Source of the DNA: Psychrobacillus sp. OK028
GTDB taxonomy: Bacteria; Bacillota; Bacilli; Bacillales_A; Planococcaceae
NCBI RefSeq assembly: GCF_900103605.1
Contig: NZ_FNHY01000001.1
Coordinates: forward strand, 62,001 to 126,000
Reading direction: 5' to 3'
Length of the DNA: 64,000 nt
Positions 26,301 to 36,386 of the stretch are shown here, in pieces. The notes under the pieces were generated by a model. That model did no database searches, was not told the DNA's origin, and saw only the letters and a program-made list of their open reading frames with translations. A program made the translations under genes and the position numbers. Each line of letters begins with the position of its first letter. Positions within the stretch are counted from its first letter, which is position 1.

Positions 26301-29005
26301 TGGATCGTTTTGAAGTATATATAAATGACAAAAAAATTGGTCAAGAAAGTGCATTAACTAAAAAATATGAAATTACTACTCCTTTAGAAAAAACAGACAA
26401 AATTACGTTAAAGGTATTTGATATTGCTGGTAATAATAAATCCTATGACCTAACAGCATTTAACGAGGAAGAAAATGGTCCGGAAATTACTATTAAGTCT
26501 CCAGAGTACTTCTCTTACCACAATACGAATACAATCGACGTGGAGGGTAGTGTGGAAGATGAAGGACCAGTAAAATCTGTGAAGATTAATGGAGAAGAAG
26601 CTCAAGAGTTTGATGGAGTAAACTTCAAACATACTACTATAGTAGAAGACGGCTTTAACAATGTAAGCGTTGAAGCAATAGATGAGTTTGATAATGTTAC
26701 TCAAATACAACATAAAATCTTTGTAGATACTAAGGCACCAGAAATTACTCTAAGTGATGTAGAAGATGGGGCTAAATATACAATGGATGATCCAAATCCA
26801 GTTGCAAAATTGACTTTAAAAGATAATTTTGATGAAGTCCGAGTTTACTTAAACGGAAGTGAGGTATTCTTCAAAGAAATTTCTGAACCTTATGGTATGA
26901 ATGGATATGATGAAACAATAAAGGTAGAAATCCCATTATTAATTGGCAAAAACAAGTATGAGTTTAAAGTTGTAGATTTAGTAGGAAATAGTGCTACTAC
27001 AAATATAGAATTATCTAAGTTTGGTGAAGCACTTGAGGTTAATAAACAAAATATTTCAATGAAAGTTGATAACACAGAACAACTAGAAGTTACTAAATCC
27101 GTTTACACAGAAGCTGGAGAAGAATCTCACGTACCAGTTACGGATGAAGCTGAATATACATCTTATGATGGTGAGATAATTGAAGTTAGCGAGAATGGTT
27201 TAATTACTGCGAAAGCATCTGGAAAAACAGAGATTACTGTTAAGTACGAAGGTCTTACAGCAGTTGTTAATGTCGAAGTAGTAGAAAAAGATATCATTTC
27301 AGTGAAATTAAACAAAAATAAACTTAATTTGAATGTTGCCGATACAGATAAATTGGTTGTTACGGAAACTACTACAACAGCAGATGGTAAATCTACTGAA
27401 AAAGATGTAACTAATCAAGCAACATTTACTTCAAATAATGAAGAAGTGGTGACAGTAGAAAGCGGTATTGTGACTGCAATTGGAGCAGGTGAAACAATTA
27501 TTGCTGTTGAATACAATGGAGAGAAATTAGGAGAAGTTACAGTAACCGTGACAGAGAAACAAACTCCAAATGTAATCACTCTAGCGGTCGATAAAACTGA
27601 GCTTTCTTTAACAACTGGTGCGACTAGTCAGTTGACAGTAAAAAAAGTGACTACTCCAGAAGATGGTGAACCAACCGAAGTAGATGTAACTGAAGAAGTA
27701 AGCTATATCGTCGGTGATGATAGTAAAGTTTCAGTAGTTAAAGGTCTAGTAACTGCAAAAGCAAAAGGAAACACTACAATTACAATTAAACATGGCGAAA
27801 TTGAAGCTGTGGTAAATGTAACAGTCAAGGATGCAGAAGGGAATCCAGGAAATGGTGGAGGCACGCCATCGACACCACCTACACCACCAGCAGATCCTGG
27901 TAATGTAGTAGTGGATGACAAAAAAGTGGACGAGCAAGTTAAAGATACGAAGTCTACTAGAGTTGAAGTTACAGTTCCTGCCCCAACAGCAGATAAACCA
28001 AGAGTTAACGCAGAAGTTTCAGCAACAGCATTAAAGGCAATTGCAGATTCTGGTAAATCTTTCGTTGTGAAAGCAGGAGAAACAGGTCTATCTGTTCCTT
28101 CAGAAGTAATAAAAGAAATCTCTAAAAATGGAAACGGCAAAGCAAACTTCGAAATTAACCTAGACAAAGATGCAAAAGTTCCTGGTAAAGGAACATCCGT
28201 ATCATCCGTATATGATTTCGAAATCTCAGTAGAAAAAGATGGTAAAACGTCTACAGTTTCTACATTCTCTAAACCAATTGAAGTTTCAGTGCCTGTGAAT
28301 GCATCTGCAGTAAAAAATGTGGACAAAGTAGCAGCGTATTATGTGAACGAAAAAACAAATACTTTAGAGTACGTAGGCAGTAAATACGCAAATGGAAAAG
28401 TGACATTCAAAACTAATCACTTCTCGAAATTTGTCGTAGTTGAAAACAATATTACGTTTAAAGATTTAAACAAGTCATGGGCAAAAGACTATATTGAATC
28501 TCTTGCATCTAAAACAATTATTAAAGGAATAACGGAAGATACATTTGGACCGGGGGCTCAAATCACTCGAGTACAGTTTGCTGTACTGTTAACTCGTTCG
28601 CTGAACCTTCCAACAGAAGAATATCAAGGAGTCTTCTCTGATGTGACCAAAGGCATGACTTGGAGTGTACGCGAAATCGAAGCGGCAAACCGTGCAGGCA
28701 TAATCTTAGGAAGCAATGGCAAATTCAATCCTAATGAAAAGATTACGCGTCAACAAATGGCTTCCATGATTATTCGTGCCATCGAATACAACGATGCCTC
28801 TGTTTTAAAAGGGGTTACTAGTAAAGTAACGTTTGCCGATGAAGCCTCTATCAGTGACTATGCAAAAGAAAATGTTGCATTAGCAGCAGAGCTTGGCATC
28901 ATCAGCGGTAAAAAAGTAAATGGTAAACAAGTTTTTGCACCACTAGATTACGCTACACGTGCAGAAGCTTCTAAAATGCTTTACAACTTATTATCAACAT
29001 TTTAA
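23351..29005 (+). CDS. giant cell-surface subtilisin-like (S8) protease with SLH anchor
   Basis: The 1884-residue product starts at TTG 23351 (or 23354) behind GGGGG. Order: signal peptide (1-24), inhibitor I9-like propeptide (about 64-158), S8 catalytic domain with Asp197 (VIDTGID), His264 (MHGMHVGG) and Ser590 (GTSMAAPHVAGG), a PA insert (about 400-530), Fn3-like and FlgD-like parts (SPNGDGIID), three BIG2 Ig-like repeats (about 1228-1312, 1315-1396, 1408-1492), a Pro-rich linker and three SLH domains (about 1703-1884). It resembles Vpr-type proteases fused to an S-layer anchor. It would cut extracellular proteins while bound to secondary wall polymer. The triad is intact. It has its own terminator and appears monocistronic. 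Confidence 0.9.
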   Translation: MLKLKRILLITTIFMLSFSPVAFGMTGSGSNIASKKNLPTLELQKPELNLPERLVNPENPDEKVRIIVELENEPTIEKATEKGVLYKQLKLSEREELEETVQSEQESVQTSINKVVPGIEYIQSFTTIFNGFSAEVEAKFAQKIVAIDGVKAVYESTEYKKPSVEPEMIYSKELVQAQKAWKDYGFKGEGMVVGVIDTGIDPSHKDMKLTNSESGEITKTEVDDFLVENSLSKGKFYTAKVPFGYNYIDENYEVRDLGSDASMHGMHVGGTVAANGDEENGGITGIAPEAQLLALKVFSNNPMFPSTFGDIYVKAIDDSIKLGVDVLNLSLGSTSGYVDANNPEQQAVKRATENGILVSISAGNSDMYGSGYFYPYAENQDYGLTGSPSVSNESLGVASFENSVITAYSFSYKVNDVLTGSALYLLANSADPLKLNQKEYLLEDAGFGNPSDFAGKDFKGKFALVSRGAISFVEKGLNAQAAGAAGVIVYNNAVGTINMASDPAIKIPYMSALKSDGDALKKKLDAGDKVKVNFDGKFMSTQSPTAGEMSSFTSWGPTPNLDFKPEITAPGGNIFSTLNNNKYGLMSGTSMAAPHVAGGAALIFERVDKEFEVTNSERVQLAKNLLMNTATPIEYVPGEYYSPRRQGAGLMQLANALSTDVVVTNEVTGEAKVALKEIENNKIVLELIAKNYSNQEKTYNVDVAVQTDYPITTSGYDVVVPNIVGSNVVTDMVDIDSPENIKIPANSEVPLKVTIDISALSEDDLYDVFSNGYFVDGFVTLSDPTEEVSGNVPLTVPFFGFNGGWDDASIFDYFAWDSMSYWGYTALADELGNFIKGGSFVKGFSPEKFAFSPNGDGIIDNVTPIYSLFRNAKKLEVNILDATDKKVRTIRTANNATKHYISTNPYTYNSGNAWDGKINGKVAKDGQYFIEIRGVIDYPEAKWQSIKFPIIVDTVAPTADVSYDAISKTLTLNNFVDNEAGVGVDRFEVYINDKKIGQESALTKKYEITTPLEKTDKITLKVFDIAGNNKSYDLTAFNEEENGPEITIKSPEYFSYHNTNTIDVEGSVEDEGPVKSVKINGEEAQEFDGVNFKHTTIVEDGFNNVSVEAIDEFDNVTQIQHKIFVDTKAPEITLSDVEDGAKYTMDDPNPVAKLTLKDNFDEVRVYLNGSEVFFKEISEPYGMNGYDETIKVEIPLLIGKNKYEFKVVDLVGNSATTNIELSKFGEALEVNKQNISMKVDNTEQLEVTKSVYTEAGEESHVPVTDEAEYTSYDGEIIEVSENGLITAKASGKTEITVKYEGLTAVVNVEVVEKDIISVKLNKNKLNLNVADTDKLVVTETTTTADGKSTEKDVTNQATFTSNNEEVVTVESGIVTAIGAGETIIAVEYNGEKLGEVTVTVTEKQTPNVITLAVDKTELSLTTGATSQLTVKKVTTPEDGEPTEVDVTEEVSYIVGDDSKVSVVKGLVTAKAKGNTTITIKHGEIEAVVNVTVKDAEGNPGNGGGTPSTPPTPPADPGNVVVDDKKVDEQVKDTKSTRVEVTVPAPTADKPRVNAEVSATALKAIADSGKSFVVKAGETGLSVPSEVIKEISKNGNGKANFEINLDKDAKVPGKGTSVSSVYDFEISVEKDGKTSTVSTFSKPIEVSVPVNASAVKNVDKVAAYYVNEKTNTLEYVGSKYANGKVTFKTNHFSKFVVVENNITFKDLNKSWAKDYIESLASKTIIKGITEDTFGPGAQITRVQFAVLLTRSLNLPTEEYQGVFSDVTKGMTWSVREIEAANRAGIILGSNGKFNPNEKITRQQMASMIIRAIEYNDASVLKGVTSKVTFADEASISDYAKENVALAAELGIISGKKVNGKQVFAPLDYATRAEASKMLYNLLSTF

Positions 29006-29019
29006 TAATTAGTAATGCT

Positions 29020-29058
29020 AAATGCCTGTAGAGGGAAATCTCTACAGGCATTTTTTTG
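29020..29058 (+). terminator. terminator after the S8 protease gene
   Basis: AAATGCCTGTAGAG at 29020-29033 pairs perfectly with CTCTACAGGCATTT at 29040-29053 (14 bp, loop 6), followed by further T residues. Confidence 0.9.
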
Positions 29059-29297
29059 CTTGCTCGAAAAAACCTATACGAGCAAGCATCTCCTGTGCCT
29101 GACCTAGGCATAAAGTCTATCCATCTGTGAGAATAGTATTATTTTTTGAATTTTACAAAAAAACGACAATCTTTACATTTCTGCTTTGCTACAATGGAAT
29201 TGTTTCACTATTTCAATTGTGGAAGGAGCCTGTATTCATATATTCAAACTATATTAAAGAAGAAAAGCGAACAGCCAATCAAAATAGGAGGGAATTT

Positions 29298-31297
29298 ATG
29301 AAAAAGAAAAATGTAAAAAAGACTGTTGTAGCTTCAGTTCTCGCAATTTCAATGCTAACTACAACCAGTGTCAGTCTTGCGAATAATTCATTGCAAGACT
29401 TCATTAGTCAGGCTAAGAAAGACACTCCAAACGGAAATAATAAAGGCGGTAACTCAGGTAAAACCTTTAACCTATCCATCATGCATACGAATGACACACA
29501 TGCTCAATTGGATAATGTGGCCAAGCGTGTTACGGCGGTAAAAGAATATCGTAAAGCGAATCCAAACGCATTATTAGTCGATGCTGGGGATGTTTTCTCG
29601 GGAACTTTGTACTTCAATGAATTTAAGGGACAAGCCGATGTAGAATTCATGAATTTGATGAATTATGATTTAATGACTTTTGGTAATCATGAGTTTGATT
29701 TGGGATCTAGTGCTGAAGGTCATAAAGCATTAGCAGACTTTGTGAAAAAAGCTAATTTTCCGCTTGTAAGTGCGAATGCTGATTTTTCACAGGATGAGCA
29801 TTTAAAAGGATTATTTAGTGTGAAAATACAAAATAACCCGAAAAGCAGTCAAATTTATAGCGGTATTATTAAAGTTATAAACGGAGAAAAAGTAGGACTG
29901 TTCGGATTAACAACTGCAGAAACCAAGGATATTTCAAGCCCTGGAAAAGTGAAATTTAATGATTATGTAAAAGCTGCTCAAAAAATGGTAGACGAGTTTG
30001 AAAAGCAAGGAATTAACAAAGTAATTGCTGTAACACATCTAGGCTATGATGATAATCCTGCTTATGACAATGACTTGCAGTTAGCCGCAAAAGTAAGTGG
30101 CATTGATGTAATTGTTGGCGGACATAGTCATACTAAATTAGAAAAACCAGTTGTTGTAGATAAAGATTTAACAGGGAAAGCGAAAGATCCGACGGTTATC
30201 GTACAAGCCTATCAATATAGTGAGTTTTTAGGAACGTTGGACGTAGAGTTCGATAAAAGCGGAAAAGTAATTGAACATGCTGGCGAATTAATTAATGTTA
30301 ACGCTCAAGTTGAAGATGCTAAGGCAAAAGAGCTGTTAGTAAAATATTCATCAAAAATTAATGACTTGAAAAATGAGCTTACTGGAGCTAATGCAGTAAA
30401 CGCTTTAGAAAACCCACGATCTAGTACTGGTGGTTCTAGTGTTCGAAGCAATGAAACACCACTTGGAATCTGATAGCGGATGGCATGCTGAACAAAGCAA
30501 GAGAATACAACAAAGATGTAATTATGGCTTTCCAAAATGGTGGCGGAATCAGAGCTGCGATTAATCAAGGACCAATTACAGTTGGTGAAGTAATCACTGC
30601 CTTGCCTTTTGGGAATACATTAGCAACGATGAAGCTTACTGGAGCAGAAATAAAAGCTGCATTTGAAATTAGCTTGAAAGAATTTCCGAAAGAAAACGGT
30701 GGATTCCTCCATGTGTCTGGAGCGAAAGTTCGTTATGACTCCACGAAGCCAGCTGGACAACGCGTCGTATCTATTGCTTACAAAAATGCAGATGGAACTT
30801 ACACAGACATCAAAGACGACAGCACCTACACCATTGCAACGAATGCCTTTACTGCTAAAGGTGGAGATGGCTATGATGTACTGAAAAAAGCATACGAGAA
30901 CGGTAGAGTAACAGATTTAGGTTTATCCGATTGGGAAAACTTCCGTGATCACTTAGTAAGTCTTGGTCAAGTTGATCCTCAAGTCGAAGGGCGTATCGTC
31001 GATGTGAAGGATGAAAAGCCAGACAATGAATATCCAGGTGGAGATATTGATGCAAAGGATTTTTCAGGAACGGTTGAAGTCCCTAAAATCTATAACGGCG
31101 ACGTGACAGTTTCGGTTACAGATCTAAGCTTTCTTGGAAATGCCATTATTAAAGGTAATCTAACGTTAACAGGTACCTCGTCTAATAATTTGTCACTTTC
31201 TAATATTACAGTTAGCGGCAACTTAGATCTATCAGGACTAAACGGGGGAAATGTAGACCTTGATGGAATCATTGTTGATGGAGAAACTATTCTTTAA
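29298..31297 (+). pseudogene. secreted 5'-nucleotidase/UDP-sugar hydrolase, frameshifted
   Basis: The gene begins at ATG 29298 (GGAGGG just upstream; an open frame back to 29127 is not needed). A signal peptide is followed by a calcineurin-like metallophosphatase domain (MHTNDTHAQLDN, DAGDVFSG, FGNHEFD, THLGYDDNP, VGGHSHT). The frame hits a TGA at 30471-30473, just inside the conserved NETPLGNLIAD block. The next frame then continues with LIADGMLNKA, FQNGGGIRAAI and the rest of the 5'-nucleotidase C-terminal domain to 31297. Adding one A near 30467 restores a 666-residue protein. The cause could be a real deletion or a sequencing error. The enzyme would release phosphate from nucleotides outside the cell. 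Confidence 0.85.
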
Positions 31298-31319
31298 CAC
31301 ACAAAGGAGAATTGTATAG

Positions 31320-34300
31320 ATGCGTAAAAGGAATTGGAAAAGGTCCATAAATGCTTTCTTATCTGCCAGTTTAGTAGCTAGTTTAGTATTTCCCGCATTG
31401 CCAACGAAAGCAGTAGCCGCAACAAATGCATCTGATTTAATCATTTCAGAATATATAGAAGGTAGCAGCTTTAACAAGGCAATCGAACTTTACAATGGAA
31501 CAGGTACTGATGTTGATTTAAGTGCATACTCTCTGGTGCTTTATGCAAATGGCGCAACTGCATCTACTGTTAAATTGGATTTAACGGGCACACTGGAGAA
31601 TGGCAGGACGTACGTACTTTATCATAAAGATGCGAATGCTGATATAAAAAGCAAGGGCAATCTTGAGAATAGTACTGTCATAAATTTTAATGGTGATGAT
31701 GCACTTGTTTTGAAAAAAGGGGTAACAATTGTAGACTCTTTTGGACAAGTTGGAGTAGATCCAGGGACTAGCTGGAGCAAGAATGGCATAGTTACGGCGG
31801 ATATGACTCTCATCCGTAAAAGTACCGTTACTTCTGGAGACATAATCTCCAACGACTCATTTGATCCATCGTTGGAGTGGGTTGCCCTTCCTAAAGACGA
31901 TTCATCTAATCTAGGCTCTCACACAATGGACGGATCAGACCCTGGTGACCCAACAGATCCGGAATTACCGACAATTTTATCCCTGGCAGATGCTCGTTCC
32001 AAAGCTATAGGTGAAACAGTAACAATCAAAGCGATTGTAGCAGCAAACCTTAAAAATACCGTTTCTGTCCAAGATGAAACAGCAGGAATCGCAGTGCGCC
32101 CATCTAGTCTAGCTGCCAAACTAGGAGATGAAGTAACGTTAACTGGTAAACTTGCTGAATTCCGTGGTTTGCTTCAGTTAGACGGTGCAACGATTGTTGA
32201 AAAGAAAGAGAATGTTGGTGCTCCAATCCCGCAAGTAGTAACAGGTGCACAAGTAAATGAAGAGACAGAATCAGAACTTGTTCAAGCAAAGCAAATTACA
32301 TTAACTGCAGTAAATGCAGGAAACTATACAGCGACAGATGGAACAACTCAGTTTATCGTTCGTGATGAAAACAGTTCACTAGGATTAGCTGTAGGGAAAA
32401 CATACGAATCTATTACAGGTATTGTTCAACAGTTTGATGCAGATTATCAAATTATCCCTCGTTCAGTTTCAGATATCGTTGAGGATAGCTCCATCATTCA
32501 ACCAGTAATAGCAAACCCGGGGAGTGGAACTTTTGTTGGAAGTACAACGGTTACATTATCCACAACTACGTCAAATTCAGAGATTTTTTACACAGTGGAT
32601 GGAAAAGATCCAATAGAGTTTGGTGTAAAATATGTATCTCCAATTAATATCGCCAAAAATTCAACACTAAAAGCAGTTGTTAAAACACAAGATGGAACTT
32701 TCAGTGAAGTAAAGACTTTCGACTACACAATTACGGATAGCCTTCAAATTCACGATATTCAAGGGGCAGGGCACTTCACGTCATTTGACAATAAAACAGT
32801 AGAAGGTATTCAAGGAGTTGTTACTTACTCATTCGTGTTAAACGGTGCAACGTACTATCATATTCAAACGCCGGATGATTTAGCGGATGCCAATCCAAAC
32901 ACTTCCGAAGCCATTTTACTTTACAGTGGTACTAGCACATGGCCAATTCAAGTAGGAGATTTAGTATCTGTTACCGGTAGAGTAAGCGAATTTGCATACG
33001 ACGGCTATACGGATCGTCAAACAACTGACTTGAAAACAACGCAAATCAATGTTCGTAATGACCAAGGTGGAAAAGTGACGGTCCTTAAAGGAGGCGTAGC
33101 TTTACCAGCTCCAATTATCATTGATGAAGCTAAAATGTCTCTAGCAAAAATTGATAGCGACAATCTTACCGTTTTCAATCCAACGGTGGATGCAATCGAT
33201 TTCTGGGAAAGTATCGAAGGAATGCGCGTGCAAGTTGGAAATGTAAAAGCGGTAGCCCCTCAAGAGCATGGAGACTTGATTACCGTTTTGGAAAGCGCTC
33301 CAACGAACTCCCTGCATGGCGGAGTTTTATATGAAAAGGACAATCAAAACCCTAATCGCGTACAATTCCGTTTAGAACCCAATGGACCTGGGCGTGATTT
33401 CGAAGTAGCAACAGGCGATAAATTTAAAGGACCGATTACGGGAGTGGTAGGCTATTCATTCCAAAACTTTAAAATCTATGTTTCTTTAGACGAAATGAAA
33501 GCTGCTCACACAAAAGGGGCTGCAACACCAGAAAAAACAACTATTGTGAAAGCAGAAGACAAACTAACAATTGCATCATATAACTTAGAAAACTTTTCGA
33601 ACAACAAAACATCAACTACAGACGACAAAGCACGTAAACTAGCAAGAGCAATTGCTACGGATATGCAGAGTCCTGATATTGTTGGTGTCACAGAAGTCCA
33701 AGATAATAATGGAGAAGGCACTGGAGATTCCAAGGCAGATCAAAGCTATGCAAGACTTATCACAGCGATTAAAGCTGCTGGCGGAGCTAACTACCAATAT
33801 GTAAATATTGACCCAGAAAACAATGCAGACGGTGGTGCACCAAATGCGAATATTCGTGTTGGATTCCTCTATAATCCGGAACGGGTAAAATTAACAGAAG
33901 GTATTTCTGCTGGGAACGCGACTACTGCTGTTGGATATCAAGACGGCAAGCTGACACTAAACCCAGGTCGGATCGATCCAACAAATAGTGCATTTAACAG
34001 TAGCCGTAAACCTTTAGCTGCGCAATTTGATTTTAAAGGTGAAAGCGTCATCGTTATTGCGAATCATTGGAACTCTAAAAGTGGGGATACACCATTATTC
34101 GGTTCTATTCAACCACCAAAATACGATAGTGAAGTCCAACGTAAACAAATAGCAAAAATCGTTTCTGACTTTGTTGTAGATGTTAAGACGAAAAACCCGA
34201 ATGCAAATGTTGTATCCTTAGGTGACTTTAACGATTATCAATTTGCCGATGCCCTTTTAATTCACGAAGGGGAACATATGACAAACATGATAAACAAAGT

Positions 34301-35858
34301 GGAAACGTCCGATCGATACACATATCTATATCAAGGAAATTCACAAGTACTAGATCATATTTTAGTGACGAAGAATTTAGAAAACAAAACGAAAATTGAC
34401 ATTCTTCATATCAATGCAGACTTTACCGATATGGCAGGACGTGCAAGTGACCATGATCCTGTAATGGTACAAATTGATTTATTGGCAAAAGAAGTTGTTA
34501 CACCTATTACAGCTGAAAAGTTTTACAATATCAAAAATCTTCAAACAAAAAAACTAACTATTAGTAAACCTAGCGTTTCTATCACACTTGACGATGCTTC
34601 TGAAATCACGGAAGGCATTTTATTAATAAGTGATTACGCAGAATTCCATGGAGACGGATTTGCAGAGCAAGCTGTAACAATTAAACCAGATAATGCTGGT
34701 GCGATTATGGATTTCAAAGGCACAAACGTTCAAAAAGTGATTATTGATGGTCCGAACGTAAAAGAAATAAGAGGTGCCGAAAATATTCAAGAATATGAAT
34801 TTATTAACGGTGCAGATAGCAAAAGCATAAAATTCTTCAATTCAAAAGGGGAGCCCATTGCGGCTCCTACCTTACCAGGTGAAAACCAAGCACCAATCGT
34901 AACAAAAAATATTCCAAGTCAAACAGTTAAAAGTGGAGACAGCCTTTCCATTCTATTAACAAATCATTTCGCAGACCCTGAAAAACAAGCACTAACGTTT
35001 ACCTCCACTTTAGGGACGGTCGAAGGGGCTACGTTAAAATTAACACTTTCAGAAGGGAGTCATATTGTAGGTGTTACCGCTACAGATGGTGAAAAAAGTG
35101 TAACAACAAGCTTCAGCGTACTTGTAACTGCTGAGAGCACGCCATCAGATGACTATTATAAAGACGCTTTTGGAAAAGAGGGGCAAGCGTTAAAAGCAGC
35201 ACTACATGAAATTATTGACGACCATACGCAGCTTTCTTATGACCAAGTATGGGAAGCATTACGTGAAACCGATGAGGATCCGAACAATAAAAACAACGTC
35301 ATCTTGTTTTACTCGGGAGTTTCGCGTTCTAAAACTGCCAATGGTGGAAACGTAGGACAGTGGAACCGTGAGCACACATGGGCAAAATCCCATGGAGACT
35401 TCGGCACAACTAAAGGACCTGGAACAGATATCCACCATCTTAGACCTACTGACGTACAAGTAAATAGCGCCAGAGGAAACTTAGATTTTGATAACGGTGG
35501 CTCCGCAATTAGTGGATGTAATGGATGTAAAAAAACATCTAATTCTTTCGAAGCACCAGATCGTGTAAAGGGTGACGTGGCACGGATTTTATTTTACATG
35601 GCAACACGCTATGAACAAGGAGATAAAGTAGACCTAGAACTAAACGAAAAACTAGGTAACGGAAGCGCACCATACCACGGAAAGCTTTCGACATTACTAA
35701 AATGGCACGAGCAAGACCCTGTCGATGAATTCGAACGCAATCGCAATAACACCATTCAAAAATGGCAAGGCAACCGCAACCCATTCATCGACCACCCAGA
35801 GTGGGTAAACCTAATTTGGCAACAAGCGGGCTCTTCTGAAATTCAAAAAGCTTCTTAA
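31320..35858 (+). CDS. secreted double nuclease: LTD, OB folds, EEP nuclease, endonuclease I
   Basis: The 1512-residue product starts 22 bases after the nucleotidase with AAAGGAGAA upstream. Order: signal peptide (about 1-34), lamin-tail domain (about 36-170), OB-fold (about 215-300 and again about 470-590), chitobiase-like Fn3 segment (about 395-460), EEP-family exonuclease/phosphatase (about 748-1055, from TIASYNLENF to ASDHDPVMVQID), a beta domain, a cadherin-like segment and a C-terminal endonuclease I domain (about 1277-1505, with WNREHTWAKSHGDFG and DIHHLRPTD, the metal His-Asn type site). Two nuclease active sites lie in one chain. It is related in style to YhcR and ExeM nucleases. It should digest extracellular DNA or RNA to nucleotides used by the upstream nucleotidase. 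Confidence 0.85.
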   Translation: MRKRNWKRSINAFLSASLVASLVFPALPTKAVAATNASDLIISEYIEGSSFNKAIELYNGTGTDVDLSAYSLVLYANGATASTVKLDLTGTLENGRTYVLYHKDANADIKSKGNLENSTVINFNGDDALVLKKGVTIVDSFGQVGVDPGTSWSKNGIVTADMTLIRKSTVTSGDIISNDSFDPSLEWVALPKDDSSNLGSHTMDGSDPGDPTDPELPTILSLADARSKAIGETVTIKAIVAANLKNTVSVQDETAGIAVRPSSLAAKLGDEVTLTGKLAEFRGLLQLDGATIVEKKENVGAPIPQVVTGAQVNEETESELVQAKQITLTAVNAGNYTATDGTTQFIVRDENSSLGLAVGKTYESITGIVQQFDADYQIIPRSVSDIVEDSSIIQPVIANPGSGTFVGSTTVTLSTTTSNSEIFYTVDGKDPIEFGVKYVSPINIAKNSTLKAVVKTQDGTFSEVKTFDYTITDSLQIHDIQGAGHFTSFDNKTVEGIQGVVTYSFVLNGATYYHIQTPDDLADANPNTSEAILLYSGTSTWPIQVGDLVSVTGRVSEFAYDGYTDRQTTDLKTTQINVRNDQGGKVTVLKGGVALPAPIIIDEAKMSLAKIDSDNLTVFNPTVDAIDFWESIEGMRVQVGNVKAVAPQEHGDLITVLESAPTNSLHGGVLYEKDNQNPNRVQFRLEPNGPGRDFEVATGDKFKGPITGVVGYSFQNFKIYVSLDEMKAAHTKGAATPEKTTIVKAEDKLTIASYNLENFSNNKTSTTDDKARKLARAIATDMQSPDIVGVTEVQDNNGEGTGDSKADQSYARLITAIKAAGGANYQYVNIDPENNADGGAPNANIRVGFLYNPERVKLTEGISAGNATTAVGYQDGKLTLNPGRIDPTNSAFNSSRKPLAAQFDFKGESVIVIANHWNSKSGDTPLFGSIQPPKYDSEVQRKQIAKIVSDFVVDVKTKNPNANVVSLGDFNDYQFADALLIHEGEHMTNMINKVETSDRYTYLYQGNSQVLDHILVTKNLENKTKIDILHINADFTDMAGRASDHDPVMVQIDLLAKEVVTPITAEKFYNIKNLQTKKLTISKPSVSITLDDASEITEGILLISDYAEFHGDGFAEQAVTIKPDNAGAIMDFKGTNVQKVIIDGPNVKEIRGAENIQEYEFINGADSKSIKFFNSKGEPIAAPTLPGENQAPIVTKNIPSQTVKSGDSLSILLTNHFADPEKQALTFTSTLGTVEGATLKLTLSEGSHIVGVTATDGEKSVTTSFSVLVTAESTPSDDYYKDAFGKEGQALKAALHEIIDDHTQLSYDQVWEALRETDEDPNNKNNVILFYSGVSRSKTANGGNVGQWNREHTWAKSHGDFGTTKGPGTDIHHLRPTDVQVNSARGNLDFDNGGSAISGCNGCKKTSNSFEAPDRVKGDVARILFYMATRYEQGDKVDLELNEKLGNGSAPYHGKLSTLLKWHEQDPVDEFERNRNNTIQKWQGNRNPFIDHPEWVNLIWQQAGSSEIQKAS

Positions 35859-35866
35859 CACAATTA

Positions 35867-36153
35867 AACTCTCCTTTTGTCCATTCGGACGAAAGGAGAG
35901 TTTAATTTTTGTTGATAGAATTGGGATAAACTGCCGTTCCGCGAGTAAAACAACGTGTAGCGAGAGTAACTAGCCTGGCACCGAGAGTAAACTCTCCCGC
36001 TACGAGAGTACCTCTACAAGAAGAGAGAGTATTCGTTAACCGAGCGAGAGTAAATCCTACCTAAGAAGAAGCTACTATAGGTAGTCTCTAATATCTTCAG
36101 TAATCTCCAAGCAAAGATAGTAGCACTCATCACTTGGCTGGTGGGTGCTATTT
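35867..36153. repeat. composite repeat element, copy A: hairpin, 6 x 21-bp array, hairpin
   Basis: First hairpin: 35867-35883 pairs with 35888-35904 (17 bp, one G-T), ending in T residues, and doubles as terminator of the nuclease gene. The array follows: the core AGTA occurs at 35945, 35966, 35987, 36008, 36029 and 36050, exactly 21 bases apart, mostly inside GCGAGAGTAA. The second hairpin is TAGCACTCATCA paired with TGGTGGGTGCTA (about 36121-36153). Bases 36160-36386 up to the next gene hold its promoter region and nothing else recognised. Confidence 0.85.
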
Positions 36154-36386
36154 TGATGTGTGCGAAAACATATCCTTGTTTATAGAAAATTTTAAGGTAC
36201 TCTCCAATCGTCGAACTTGTAATATTTCTTACAGGGTTTTTATTTCTTAATCTATAAATTCGAATTGTTCTTTTCATTCATTAATTTTACTTATAGTACC
36301 ATTAATTTTTTGAAGTACTCAATATCAACAAGTCATCGTATGATTAAACTATTAATTCAGAAAAGCAGAAAGGAGATAATGAGACA

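Noticed and set aside
27703-28326. 207-codon minus-strand ORF inside the S8 protease gene
   Set aside because: Antisense shadow of a well-supported coding region with repeat domains.
35945-36053. CRISPR-like spacing of the array
   Set aside because: The 21-bp period includes both core and variable bases; there are no repeats of 23-47 bases with spacers and no cas genes.
36014-36277. 87-codon minus-strand ORF across repeat copy A
   Set aside because: It reads through the 21-bp array and hairpin; openness follows from the repeat (21 is divisible by 3), and the other copies give no related protein.
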